Of a DNA stretch of 64,000 bases, positions 53,746-64,000 are shown in pieces. Every line of letters begins with the position of its first letter. Within the stretch, counting starts at the first letter, position 1. Source of the stretch: Glandiceps talaboti. Lineage: Eukaryota; Hemichordata; Enteropneusta; Spengelidae. The translations under genes and the position numbers were made by a program. Under the pieces are notes generated by a model that worked only from the letters and a program-made list of their open reading frames with translations, was not told the DNA's origin and did not search any database. The stretch is from positions 12,311,742 to 12,375,741 of the forward strand of contig NC_135565.1 in NCBI RefSeq assembly GCF_964340395.1, given 5' to 3'.

Positions 53746-56700
53746 GTAAGTATTACTATAATTATTGGGCATCTTATATATCTTTCAAGTATTAACAAGC
53801 AAGGAAGGGGACATACGTGTAATGAAAAACATTCACTTTAGTCAAACATGACTCGCCTCACTTTCTTTGGCCCCAGCCCCCCCCCCTCCGTCCTCCTGTG
53901 ACGGAGATACAAACTGTGCGAACTAGTATATGCACGTCGTGCCAAATACCACACAGTTTAACATAGAAAAGTCTTGTAACGTTCTTATCTGTGCAAATAC
54001 AATGCAGATTCTGAAGTCGAGGACTCTTGAAAAACAAGAAAGGCAAGCAATGACTTGATATAATGGCACTGGCATTGGCACATCTGTGCTAGCACCCTTT
54101 ACGTTCATCGCATCTGTGAGTAAACGAGGTAGAGAGGGCCAGAGTAGCTGACATGTAGATATTAAATGGCGTAAGGTGAGCAAACAGGACTGAAAGCAAA
54201 CATTTTTCGAAACTGTTTTGTTAAATATAAGGACTCACTCATAATATTTTACACCCTGAACAGTATTGAATCACCTTTTAGTTATTGTTGTAGTTATAAG
54301 CTTACACATATAATAAATCCAATCAAATTGATTTTGGGGTCCGCACCCTAAAGTCAGTGACCCAATACAATCACGATTTAAACCTGTTATAAAATCGACC
54401 TCTAATTACCATGTACAGTGTCTATACGTTTGAACAATTTTCAGTGAATATATTGTTGGTTGTCTGATTTAAAAAAAAAGTAATACTGCAGTTAGGTCTA
54501 ATAAAATTGTTTGGTTCTGATTACACTCAATTTTAGAATAGTTAGGGTGAATGTCCTGTTCAGGTAGTTATGTCTCCATTGTTTTCCATATGGTCTCTGT
54601 GTTATTGGTTTCTTCCCATCAGATGTACAGCCATTACAGATTGGAAGAACAGTTTTATATTGTCTTTTTAAGTTGATATCAGTTTCCACATCCACTATTT
54701 CTGACATGACTTCACGATTTTCGCGATTTTATTTATTTTTTTCTCGACTGTGTAAACAAAGTTTAGGGTCGACAGTGGAAAACTAGGTGGGGTTGGATAA
54801 CCGGAACTAAATAATCTTGTTAGGCTTTACAATTAGTGCAGTTTTAAGTTACCAATGCTGGTCTCCAGACTTTGATCTGAATAAATTTGACGTAAAAAAG
54901 GCATTTTCTGACAGAACTTGTACACGGCGTGTCCTTGAGGTTTCTTTTGCTACGAGATAGAACACTTGTACATTCATACACATACTTATTTATAATTCTA
55001 TCAGATAATCAAAGTACTTATATTGATACACACAGGCCACAGTGACGCTAGCTGAAAAAAACCCAGGTAATAAAGACCACAAAGTTTTCCTCTATAACTT
55101 TAAGATGCTTTTTCCTGCATACATTAGTTAGTTGCTTTACGACTTCGAACGTTAATAAAAGTAATGGCCAATCATTGAAAACTAACGCCGTGTGATAAAT
55201 ATAGGTCTGGGACCCGCGGTTGATTTGCGATCAACCGATGCGTGTGATGACTGCTATGGGAATTCTTTCATTAATAGTTACTAAGAAAGGTTCTAACTTA
55301 AAGTTTGATTGGTACGTATTCAGAAAATAAGGTGCTATTGAAAGGTCTATTGACTTGAAATATATTTCACCATAGAAGAAATATATATACACCATCTTTG
55401 AAGCAACAAAAATAACATTTCTGATGAGGGCCATGGAAATAGTTCCCTAGGAGATAATCAAGTTTCATATTCTAACAAAAAATAACACAGACATGAAAAC
55501 ACAACGAAGTTGCTCAGTTCGTACTATTTCTTTGCACTGTTAACCAACCATGTAACGCCAACGTGGGCGTAGAGGGCGCATTTTCATGTTTACGTTCGTC
55601 TTCGTACAACTACTACGCCATCTCAGGTGAAATCAGTGTCCACTGGTCGAATTATTTTCTTTGAGAACAATGCACGCATTCTATGAATGCGAAATTAGTC
55701 AGAAATAATAGACATATGCGTTCAAGTTCAATGAAATGGGTGAACAATTTTAGTCAAGTCTGAGTTCAATTGTTGCGTGTTCACCAAATTTTATTGTCAG
55801 AATGAATACATTAATAACGGGGACGAATTAATTGATTCTTTCGGAAATGTATTATGTAAAATATATTGACACTAATATTTCTTTGATTATGCACTTGAGT
55901 GTCCCGGTCTATTTAATTCAGCAAAGCATGAAAGGAGGCATTCTTATTTCACCTAGCAAAGTCGATGAGATATCCTCTTGACCTGCATAGACGATTATTA
56001 ACTCAAGTCACGTGATGCTAACAATTGTAGTAACCCACGTCTCAAAACAACCAGTAGACATCACAGTGCACATGCGCAAAGGTTGAACCATTTGTACATT
56101 TTTCATCACAATTTCGTTACTATTATTGTCATCTTCGTTATGAATAATGGATATTAATCAGTAGCTATGTTTTATTGAGGGTACTTGTATGATTCTGTGA
56201 GGTGGAGTGGTAATATGATTATTAAATAAACCCATAATCATAAAAAGTCTAAATCAACATTGTTAAACTGGTCCCCTGTAACTAACGTTAGTACAAACTA
56301 CGTACATGGAAATCAAACGTGTTTGAAAATCAGTTTGCTAAAATTTTCAAAATGATTTTAAAATGAAAAGCGAATTTCTTATAACTAGAGTATATACTAC
56401 CAGGATGCTACACGAGAACAAGGAAGGATTTCAGTTAGATTTATTTACTGATCAACAATCGGTATTTTTAGAAACACAGTTTCAACATCCGTACTGTTTT
56501 TTGCTCGGATGAAGGACACCCAAAAGTGAAACTCGCTACCAGTTATTACACACTTATATAAGCCGAGGCTATACGTGAATTTATGAATAAATAATGACAG
56601 AAGCTAGTCAATTGAATTGTTACAAGAAATTTCACACCACCACAGAGATGACCCTTTGACTGTAAAAGTGGACACTAAACCAAACATTATGTTATACTCT

Positions 56701-57385
56701 AACCTGGGTTGATAGTAGTAGTCCTATGTAACCTTTAATCTATCACCTTTGACATGAGTAAAGTGTATCGTATGAATAATTCTCAAAGCAGTGAAACAGT
56801 AAATATCAGAAAATTCTGATTCGCTCATTTTCATTCAGGGTCCAAGAAAAACAATCTTTTTGTAAAGATGACTAGAGATATTCATCATCACGTTAAAATG
56901 ATATTATAAATTGTAGAAATGGAACAAGGTATTTACCGCTTATTTGCATAACAAACTAACCTGGGTTTTTTGTAATGATTTCCGTTCATCAATTTTCAAC
57001 TAAATTGAACTCAATAGACGATATCTGAACGATTTTACTCGATGAATGTTTAACCAAAGGTGTTTGATTGGTTAACTTACCGACTCATACAGTAGACGGT
57101 GCTTGAATACTCAGTTTGTAAACACATTCTGTCGCCGTGTGTCGTGTAATCGAGTTCGGCTGTAGGCTCGGAGACGATACGGCCTTAACGTCGGCAGTAT
57201 ATACAGACTGCCTCTCGACCCAACGTTGTGTTTTCGACATCAGCCGAACAATCAATTTGGGACTGATTTCGTCAATTAGTAAGTCTGTTTTTCAGTGAAG
57301 TCACGTCATTTGAAGTGAATTCAAAAAATAGCACCTGTCTGGTCAAAGCGAGGTCTCTAAATCGTCTGCTGGAGAAATCGTCACG
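53746..57385 (+). other. Downstream of paralogue 1 and upstream of paralogue 2
   Basis: The rest of paralogue 1 should lie here. A short candidate final exon (CAG before 54007, reading NSEVEDS then stop) fits the phase but has no supporting homology, so I do not call it. A possible TATA box TATATA at 57198-57203 lies about 185 bp before the start codon of paralogue 2. Confidence 0.35.
54316..54470 (-). repeat. Dispersed repeat (copy 2)
   Basis: Inverted relative to 39864-40039, with the same order of shared words, 14 kb apart. Confidence 0.75.
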
Positions 57386-58091
57386 ATGCAGCTCTGCAAA
57401 GTAACAAATCTATTCTGTTTCGTGTTCATCACTATACAAATTGCGATTGCAATACCCGGGGATGGCTTCAACATCGACGATCTTAGAGACATACAAGTTG
57501 ATGAATTCATAAGATCAAACGAGAAGGCGTTCAAGAAGGCGTTTGAAAAGTTGTACGATAAAGAGTTCTATGAAGATTTTTACAGAAAGGCTATTGCTAT
57601 TAGTAACACCATGGACGATGCGGACATAACCCCGTTCAAACGGAAAAGTGCTCATGAAGAAAGTGTTGACGAAGAACAAGAATTTTGCCTCCCTGACTTT
57701 CCATTGGGCGACTTGTGTATTGCCATCGATGGCAGTGAAGTATGCTTGATATACGACGCACCAGGACCAGTACCACCAGTTGAAATTTTTTGTGTCGACC
57801 TTGAAGAGTTGATTTCATTCCCCAAGGACTGTCCCTTCAATCTCCTACCAGTAATAATCCCCATCATAATACCATTGCTACCCATACCACTACCACTGTT
57901 CAATAATGGTCTCCAGAACGCCCAAGATTACGATGACCAGAACCTCCTATTCAATTCACCCGACGACGTTTTATCATCAACTGAGGCACCGGCTCGTACA
58001 ATTGCCAATATCTCCATCGAATGTTTCTTGACGGAACTCCAATTCGTGTTTGATCTTGTATGTACCCCAAGAGAATTGTATGCCTTCCAAA
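57386..58091 (+). CDS. Secreted protein of unknown family, paralogue 2, first exon
   Basis: 235 residues plus one base, ending TTCCAAA|GTAAGT at the same codon and phase as paralogue 1. Signal peptide 1-22. The helical region contains FIRSNEKAFK. A basic FKRKS site follows. Cys101, 111, 120, 136 and 149 are arranged as in paralogue 1, with IDGSEVC and PGPVPPVEIFCVD. A hydrophobic Pro/Ile/Leu-rich segment (about 150-172) comes next, then an acidic linker, STEAP, the sequon at Asn198, IECFLTELQFVFD and Cys216. The hydrophobic segment might be membrane-inserting, but its prolines argue for an extended linker. No known domain recognised. Later exons not found. Confidence 0.8.
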
Positions 58092-58567
58092 GTAAGTTGA
58101 TTTAGTTTTCCACATATTATTTTTTTTATTAGAGAAAATGGAAGCTAACCCATTCGTAAGGAGACTAACGTAAGGATTTTGATGCGTACATTTACTACCA
58201 AATACGCTTACCAAATTTGCAAGCGAGGAAATGCTTCATGGTGCTTTGTGTTCGAATTGATACATAGGATTTCGATGGCTTCATTAGTTGTAATCAGTTT
58301 CTCCTGTATAATGGACAAAGATAACACGACGTATCAAAACGAACACCATTTAATATATAGGCTGAATATGTATTATACCAAAGTGTTGCGTTTTGTTTCG
58401 GGATTAGTTCGGTATTCGGAAACAACTCTGCCTTTATAACATTTAAATTCGTAGTCAGTTGTGATAAAAAGGTTAATATTGGCGATATAACCAAATATAT
58501 TAATACAGTAAACGTCTTAGATCGTCGAGGATAAACTGTATCTCAGTATGTTTTTGTATCTCGTATA
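58092..58567 (+). other. Intron or downstream region of paralogue 2
   Basis: No exon recognised. If the donor at 58091 is not used, the frame ends four codons later (SKLI then stop). Confidence 0.35.
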
Positions 58568-58862
58568 CACACAATCCATAACACCAAAGGAAAGCGTTTT
58601 CTGTATGCATCACAATCTTTTATAGCATTCATATCAAGTGTAAAAGTATACTGTTTCATTTGCTAATACAACCCATAACACCAAAATAAAGCGTTTTCTG
58701 TATGTACCACAATCGTTTATAGCATCCATATCAAGTGTAAAAGTATACTCTTTCATTTGCTAATTTACCACATGAGAATGCCACATGCTTGACTTGTAAA
58801 TAAACCAATTGAAACAGTATACTTTTACACTTGATATGAATGCTATAAACGAATGTACCATA
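58568..58862. repeat. 97-bp direct repeat plus inverted third copy
   Basis: Copies at about 58572 and 58669 share CCATAACACCAAA, AAGCGTTTTCTGTATG and ATATCAAGTGTAAAAGTATA. A shorter inverted copy lies at 58811-58860. Probably a foldback element remnant. Confidence 0.75.
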
Positions 58863-59350
58863 AAGAGAAAGTGATTTACTTCAGTGATACCCGTTGTATT
58901 CACAAAGTATCACATCTGAGCGTTGAGGGCGTTCTGCTTTTTAACCTTTAAAGTAGGACACTAAAGTTCGAAGGCCTGGAGAGGTTAAAGGTTAAATTTG
59001 ACAAACCAATATCTTCAATATCGCTTCACTTATAAATTCTAGCATAGATGCTAATAAATGACAAAAGATTTGCAATAAAAAATAAATTTGTGCCATTTTC
59101 GACCGATGTCTTCTTTGACCTAAAGAACATTTGTAAATAGTGTAAAATTCCAATTCATCTCAGTAAGGGTTCAACTGGCGAGTTTTATTATTTTTTAAAT
59201 TATAATTTAAAGTAGTGTCAATTTTCCAGGATTTTGAAACTTGAGGACAAATAATCACCTTTTTGATAAGAACAATCAAATCTTTTAAAAGACCTTCGTT
59301 TCATTCAAAAATATTTCAATATATGTCTCCTCAGAACAAACATTTATAAT
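58863..59350. other. Non-coding, nothing recognised
   Basis: AGGTTAAAGGTTA near 58984 is a weak DR1-like word. Otherwise nothing. Confidence 0.35.
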
Positions 59351-59435
59351 GACCACCACTACCACCACCACCACCACCACCATCACGACCACAGCCGCCA
59401 CCACCACCACCACCACCACCACCACCACCACCACC

Positions 59436-59500
<65 letters not shown>
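59351..59500. repeat. (CCA)n(CAA)n trinucleotide repeat
   Basis: Pure blocks of CCA then CAA. The Thr/Asn frames are artefacts. Confidence 0.96.
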
Positions 59501-61000
59501 CGTTTGCAACTCAGTGTATTACTGTTGGTGTCTAAGGTGACCGTAAAATCACTATCTACTAATAATAACCTACCGTACTTGTATTCAGTTCATTACATTA
59601 TTCTTACATGTACCACAGGTTACTATGTGTAGGCCTACACAGGTCAGGTGTACATAGTACATTTTATATGACGTACACTTTGGACGTAATGCTCTGTTGT
59701 CAGATAAGTCTTCTTGTACAGAGTAACTCAGAGGGTGGCACTCGTCTACCGGTTTGATAGTGGGCCGGGCAGCCATGGTGCTGAGTCCTAAACCCCATTT
59801 AGACCAATTTTGTCTAAAAACTATATCCCCATTTTGCACCAACTTGAGGTTCGATAGATTGGTTCTATTTTAGACAACAACATCTGCTAGATGAACCCAC
59901 TTTAGAAGAATCTCCCATTGAAAATCTTTACCCCTATTATACAACAACGGCCCCAAAAATCATACTCCAAACGGTTGGCATGTCCCGTCACTATCGTTTA
60001 CCTGAATATCCCGTCATACCTGACTCAATTATGTCTCACTTAGTGTAAGTCCATTAAAAATGCCGACTTACGTGGTTTTTAAAACCGAATATTATATTCA
60101 GGCTGACTCGTTTGCCAACAGAACGAACTAAATTATGCCATTTCCATAAATGCAGGTACAGGTTAGGCGTCCAAACCACCAACCACAGCAGTCACTGTGT
60201 ATAAATGATACTTAAGATTTATTTGGAAAATTTTCGTCGTTCAGTCAAAGGAAATACGAGTGACTTATTAGAGAGCCGCATCACTTCAAGGCGGGAGACA
60301 AGTAGTGACAAAACCATAAGTTCACGTGACTATTTTCCGGACGAATGAAGGAGTGTAACTCCGCAAGTATAATTTTGTGAAAAATCTGGAAAAAACTGAC
60401 AATTTTGAACGTTTTGATTCATGTTTTGAACACCGCAGAATCAATGACGTAAACGAACGCTGTCGTGACGTAGAACGAACAGTGTATAAATCTGATATAT
60501 TTTAGTTCGAACGCCTTCAATTTTGCTTGTGTGTGCTATTTTAAATTTCACAAAATCGCCAGCAAAGGTATACTTGACAACAATTACCTTATTACCACTC
60601 ACAACAAATTTACTTAAATGTAAAATTTACACACTCACCAATCGTTGTCCTGGTAACAGCCCATTGACGTATACATTATGTACACATATCTATTTAAATA
60701 TTGTCCTTACATCAAAGGAACATCTTCACATTAAATCTGTGTTGGCAAGGTCTTCAGCTGTCCAAAACGTCAACTTTGTGACAGTTATGTTCATAATAAT
60801 TACAGTATAATTTGCCTCCACAAAGTAGAGTTATCACCTCCTGTTACTAGATAGAATGCTAGACTAAATGTTATAAGTAATCTATGTGCCACAACGTTAG
60901 TCTTATAGTAACTTGTACATTAGTTGTACACAACATCATAGTATTACAATGGTAGTTCTATTTCTGTACCGTACCAAGTTGTACTTTGACGTGCTGCACT
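59501..61000. other. Non-coding, nothing recognised
   Basis: No exon of the secreted family or other gene could be supported. Short frames lack motifs. Confidence 0.4.
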
Positions 61001-61150
61001 CTATTGTGTTGTGTTGTGCTGTGCTGTTTTGTTGTGTTGTGCTGCACTCGTGTTGTGTTGTGTTGTGTTGTGTTGTGTTGTGTTGTGTTGTGTTGCGTTG
61101 AGCTGTTATTACTGTGTTGTATTGTATTGCATTGTATTGTATTGCATTGC
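61001..61150. repeat. (TGTTG)n pentanucleotide repeat
   Basis: TGTTG/TGCTG units grading into TATTG/CATTG. Confidence 0.93.
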
Positions 61151-62128
61151 GCTGTGATATTTTGAACAGCATCACCCTTACATACAGAACATATTAACCT
61201 TTTAATCAAATCAACGCTTGGCAGGTTCGAACCCAGTGATAAGATGCACACAAGTTATAACTATTTGAGCAATGAAAACGCTGTACCACATACTGTATTA
61301 GATTGTATTGTACTATGCTATTGTTTTATCCTGCTATGCATGAATATCTGTTTGAGTAAAACTTGGTAGCATGAAATAAATAAATATGAGAAATATAGTG
61401 GTGCGATCAACTTTACACAGTTAATCGACCCGTCCTAGGCTCTTTAAGCACATCATGCACATACAGGAATTGTTGCCAAGCAACAGGGGAACGTTTCTAA
61501 TGCACAGCCAGCTTTGAAACAAATAGACGTTTCTCCATTTCGACGAGTAAGGCTGTACAAGCTAAGATAAAAATTCCCCGGTTGGCTAAACAATTCTGTT
61601 AATCTATCAAGTCATAAAAATCTGAACACAGGCAATGGTGATGAAGACACACAGATCACAAGGTAACACGTTATCATTGCACACTGATTAAGGATACATC
61701 ACATACCTACGTTATCTGACAAGTCGGATGTTACAACGATAACCTTGGCTGGCCTTGGACTGTCATCAATCAGCCTAGGTTATCTCTGCCTCATCACCTG
61801 ATTAAATAAATCAAAAAATATTATCATATGTGTCCTAAGTATGCAACAATTTTAATTATAATACGATGTAATATTAATAAGGGCGACACTACGTGACCAA
61901 ATGTTGTGTTAATACTGGATAATTCTACTTGTGCAAATGGTGAATGGTGAATATTTTCATCGATGCGTCCATCCACCATGTCAGTTTTTATTTTGAGTAT
62001 GCTGATGTCAGTGATGAGACGAATGTACTTCTGTGTCAGTGACTCGCAACATCAGCACTTCGAAATATTCGACACATATCACTCCAAGATGGAGTCCGTT
62101 GAATTACTAATATGTACATTAATTTATT

Positions 62129-62130
<2 letters not shown>
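61151..62130. other. Non-coding, nothing recognised
   Basis: GGTTCGAACCC near 61222 resembles a tRNA T-arm, but no tRNA surrounds it. Confidence 0.4.
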
Positions 62131-62159
<29 letters not shown>

Positions 62160-62340
62160 ACACATATACATACATACATACATACATACATACACACACA
62201 TACATACATACATACACACACATACACATATACACACATACATACATACATACATACATACATACATACATACATACATACATACACACATACACATACA
62301 TACATACATACATACATACATACATACATACGCACACAGA
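62131..62340. repeat. (CA)n/(CATA)n compound microsatellite
   Basis: Alternating CA and CATA blocks. A C11 run is at about 62466-62477. Confidence 0.97.
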
Positions 62341-63474
62341 CAGACACAGAGGTTTGTATGACAGTAAGTCAAAGAAAGACAGAACGGCAAATACAGAAAA
62401 ACGGTTAGGCATTCTGAGAGAAAAACAAAGTCAGTTTTAGAGACACGAACACAAAACATGGTGAACCCCCCCCCCCCTTCCAAATATCTGTTGGTCACTG
62501 AAACAGCGAGAAATGGGGACACCTAGCAAGAGACACACCGGGAGTTAGGAAGGGTGACAATATTTGAATACCTGACATTTGGAAGGGATGTTAACTGGAA
62601 CCGTACCGCGTGTTCTATAGAATGATCAATTATGTAAATTTGTGAACTACCATGCGCCATGATGGAAGTATCACTCATTGGGGTAATACTTCCACACATA
62701 TACTATATAGCAAATTACATTCAGCGCAGTGTGTCGGCAACACTACGCTAACGAAATCATAATACATGTAATAACTACTTCCTGTAGTACTATTCTTTGT
62801 CTTAATTTCTCAAACAAGCAAAATTAGTAATGTTCATAATACAGTGTATATGGTTTATATTCGATTATCTGTGTAATAGGGATATAACACCCTAAGGTAG
62901 GGTTAAGTAAGAGCTGAGTGCTTTTTTTAATGCTAAAACCACTGAGCTAGGGGGTACTAATAAAAGCGATGCTTTACAATGTGCTGCACGTATTTTGTGA
63001 GATAAGATAATGTCATACTTTATTATGAGAATAATTCATCTCTATAAATACACTGGATAGATGCATCATACTTTATACGTTCGTCCCCTAAGCAGTAGCC
63101 AATCAAAACCCACAAAAAGTTTATGTTTATGAATAATTAACAAGGATTCAAAGCGATGACCAATCACAGTCGTTCTTCGTCACTTCTTTGACAAAATGTC
63201 ATACCACTGAAGATGTCATTTTTATGTTTGAACTGTACTTGTGTCAAGAGATTTTAGTTTACGGAAAGACAGGTGTGCAGACATCATCTCCTTATCCCGT
63301 GTGAGCGGACGACAACTCAGGGCTTGCATTCCATTGCGGTTATTTGTAAGAACGAATCGGGCCGTGAAAAGTTTGAAAGTGTTTACTGGGGACGAAAACA
63401 GAGAGTAACGCCTTGTTTGATAGAGCATTGTCTTCAAAGAAAACTGAGAGACTTGGAAGGCAGAAGCATCCAAG
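62341..63474 (+). other. Upstream region of paralogue 3
   Basis: No other gene. A leader frame from 63273 overlaps the start of paralogue 3 in another frame and is not supported. Confidence 0.35.
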
Positions 63475-64000
63475 ATGTACGAACTCAAGGCAACAACTCT
63501 GCTGTGTTTCACAGTCCTCACGTTTCATGTTTTCCTCAGTGTTTCTGTTCATGCTGTAAACGTTGAAGACCTTCTTGAACTTGAGACAGATTACTTCTTG
63601 AAGTCCAACGAGAAAGCTATTGAGACCAAGTTGAATAAGTTTAGTTACATCTTCAAACAGCATTTCTTTCGTCAAGTACAGAAACGAGCTCTAGAAGTCA
63701 CACAAGCAATGGAATTTACTGATCCAGCTGAACGGTCTGTCAGGTTTCACCACCTTGTAAAAACGAATGTAAAGGAAGACAACCCATCATGTTATCCAAA
63801 TTGTCCATCAGTGATCCAGGAAGAGATCTGTTTTGAAGAGATTCCTATTCCCATTGGAACACCCTGCATTTCCAGAGATGGTACAGAAATCTGTGTTTAC
63901 TATTATGTTGGCCCATTTCCGATAGAACTGATATGTATCGATCTTTCCGACATCATTCCAACGCAGTTTCCTACAGCTCTGCCAACAGGTCCGCCACCGT
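63475..64000 (+). CDS. Secreted protein of unknown family, paralogue 3, cut by window end
   Basis: Frame is open from ATG 63475 to the last base, giving 175 residues. Signal peptide about 1-27. YFLKSNEKAIE matches the LKSNE motif of the other two. Cysteines at 106, 110, 119, 131, 140 and 154. RDGTEIC and VGPFPIELICIDL align with IDGSEVC and PGPVPPVEIFCVDL of paralogue 2. The two extra cysteines around CYPNC are unique to this copy. A Pro/Thr-rich linker begins at the window edge. The 3' part of the gene lies outside. Confidence 0.78.
   Translation, partial: MYELKATTLLCFTVLTFHVFLSVSVHAVNVEDLLELETDYFLKSNEKAIETKLNKFSYIFKQHFFRQVQKRALEVTQAMEFTDPAERSVRFHHLVKTNVKEDNPSCYPNCPSVIQEEICFEEIPIPIGTPCISRDGTEICVYYYVGPFPIELICIDLSDIIPTQFPTALPTGPPP

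Noticed and set aside
54007-54030. Final exon of secreted paralogue 1 (NSEVEDS-stop)
   Set aside because: Phase fits but the pyrimidine tract is weak and nothing similar was found after paralogue 2.
61205-61250. tRNA gene (GGTTCGAACCC)
   Set aside because: Only a T-arm-like word. There is no A box, acceptor stem or anticodon arm around it on either strand.

Overview
The window looks like nuclear DNA of an invertebrate animal. Coding exons are short and spread out, introns have GT..AG borders, the DNA is AT-rich, and microsatellites, minisatellites and small non-autonomous transposons are abundant. A three-Ig basigin/neuroplastin-type gene, an NR1-type nuclear receptor and a TNF-receptor-like gene fit a bilaterian. 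A marine deuterostome such as a hemichordate, echinoderm or amphioxus is my guess, but the sequence does not settle it. No bacterial, viral or organelle genes were seen.

Layout. 1-1110 is a 31-bp minisatellite running off the left edge. 5940-10872 (+) holds the last four coding exons of a nuclear receptor: second zinc finger, hinge, and a ligand-binding domain with an AF-2 helix. Its 5' exons are not visible. 10873-21400 is non-coding, with a degenerate repeat array, several MITEs, two CTCF-like sites, a cluster of DR1-type nuclear-receptor half-site pairs (18978-19219) and a G-rich minisatellite. 22456-25220 (+) is a complete four-exon gene for a 244-residue type I membrane protein with one TNFR-type cysteine-rich domain and no death domain. 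32069-49946 (-) is a complete six-exon basigin/neuroplastin homologue of 397 residues. Its large first intron carries a recently inserted non-autonomous LTR retrotransposon (43012-46692), and its second intron a decayed copy of an Ig exon. 53070-53745, 57386-58091 and 63475-64000 (all +) are the first coding exons of three tandem paralogues of a secreted protein family that I do not recognise.

The genes do not form a pathway or operon. The most interesting items are the tandem family of unknown secreted proteins, the DR1 cluster downstream of a nuclear receptor gene, a dense set of perfect TGACGTCA sites between 21.8 and 49.6 kb, an LTR element with two identical LTRs and a tandemly repeated primer-binding region, and several MITE families with readable target-site duplications (TA, TTAA, 8 bp), two of them inserted within about 40 bp of a splice site.
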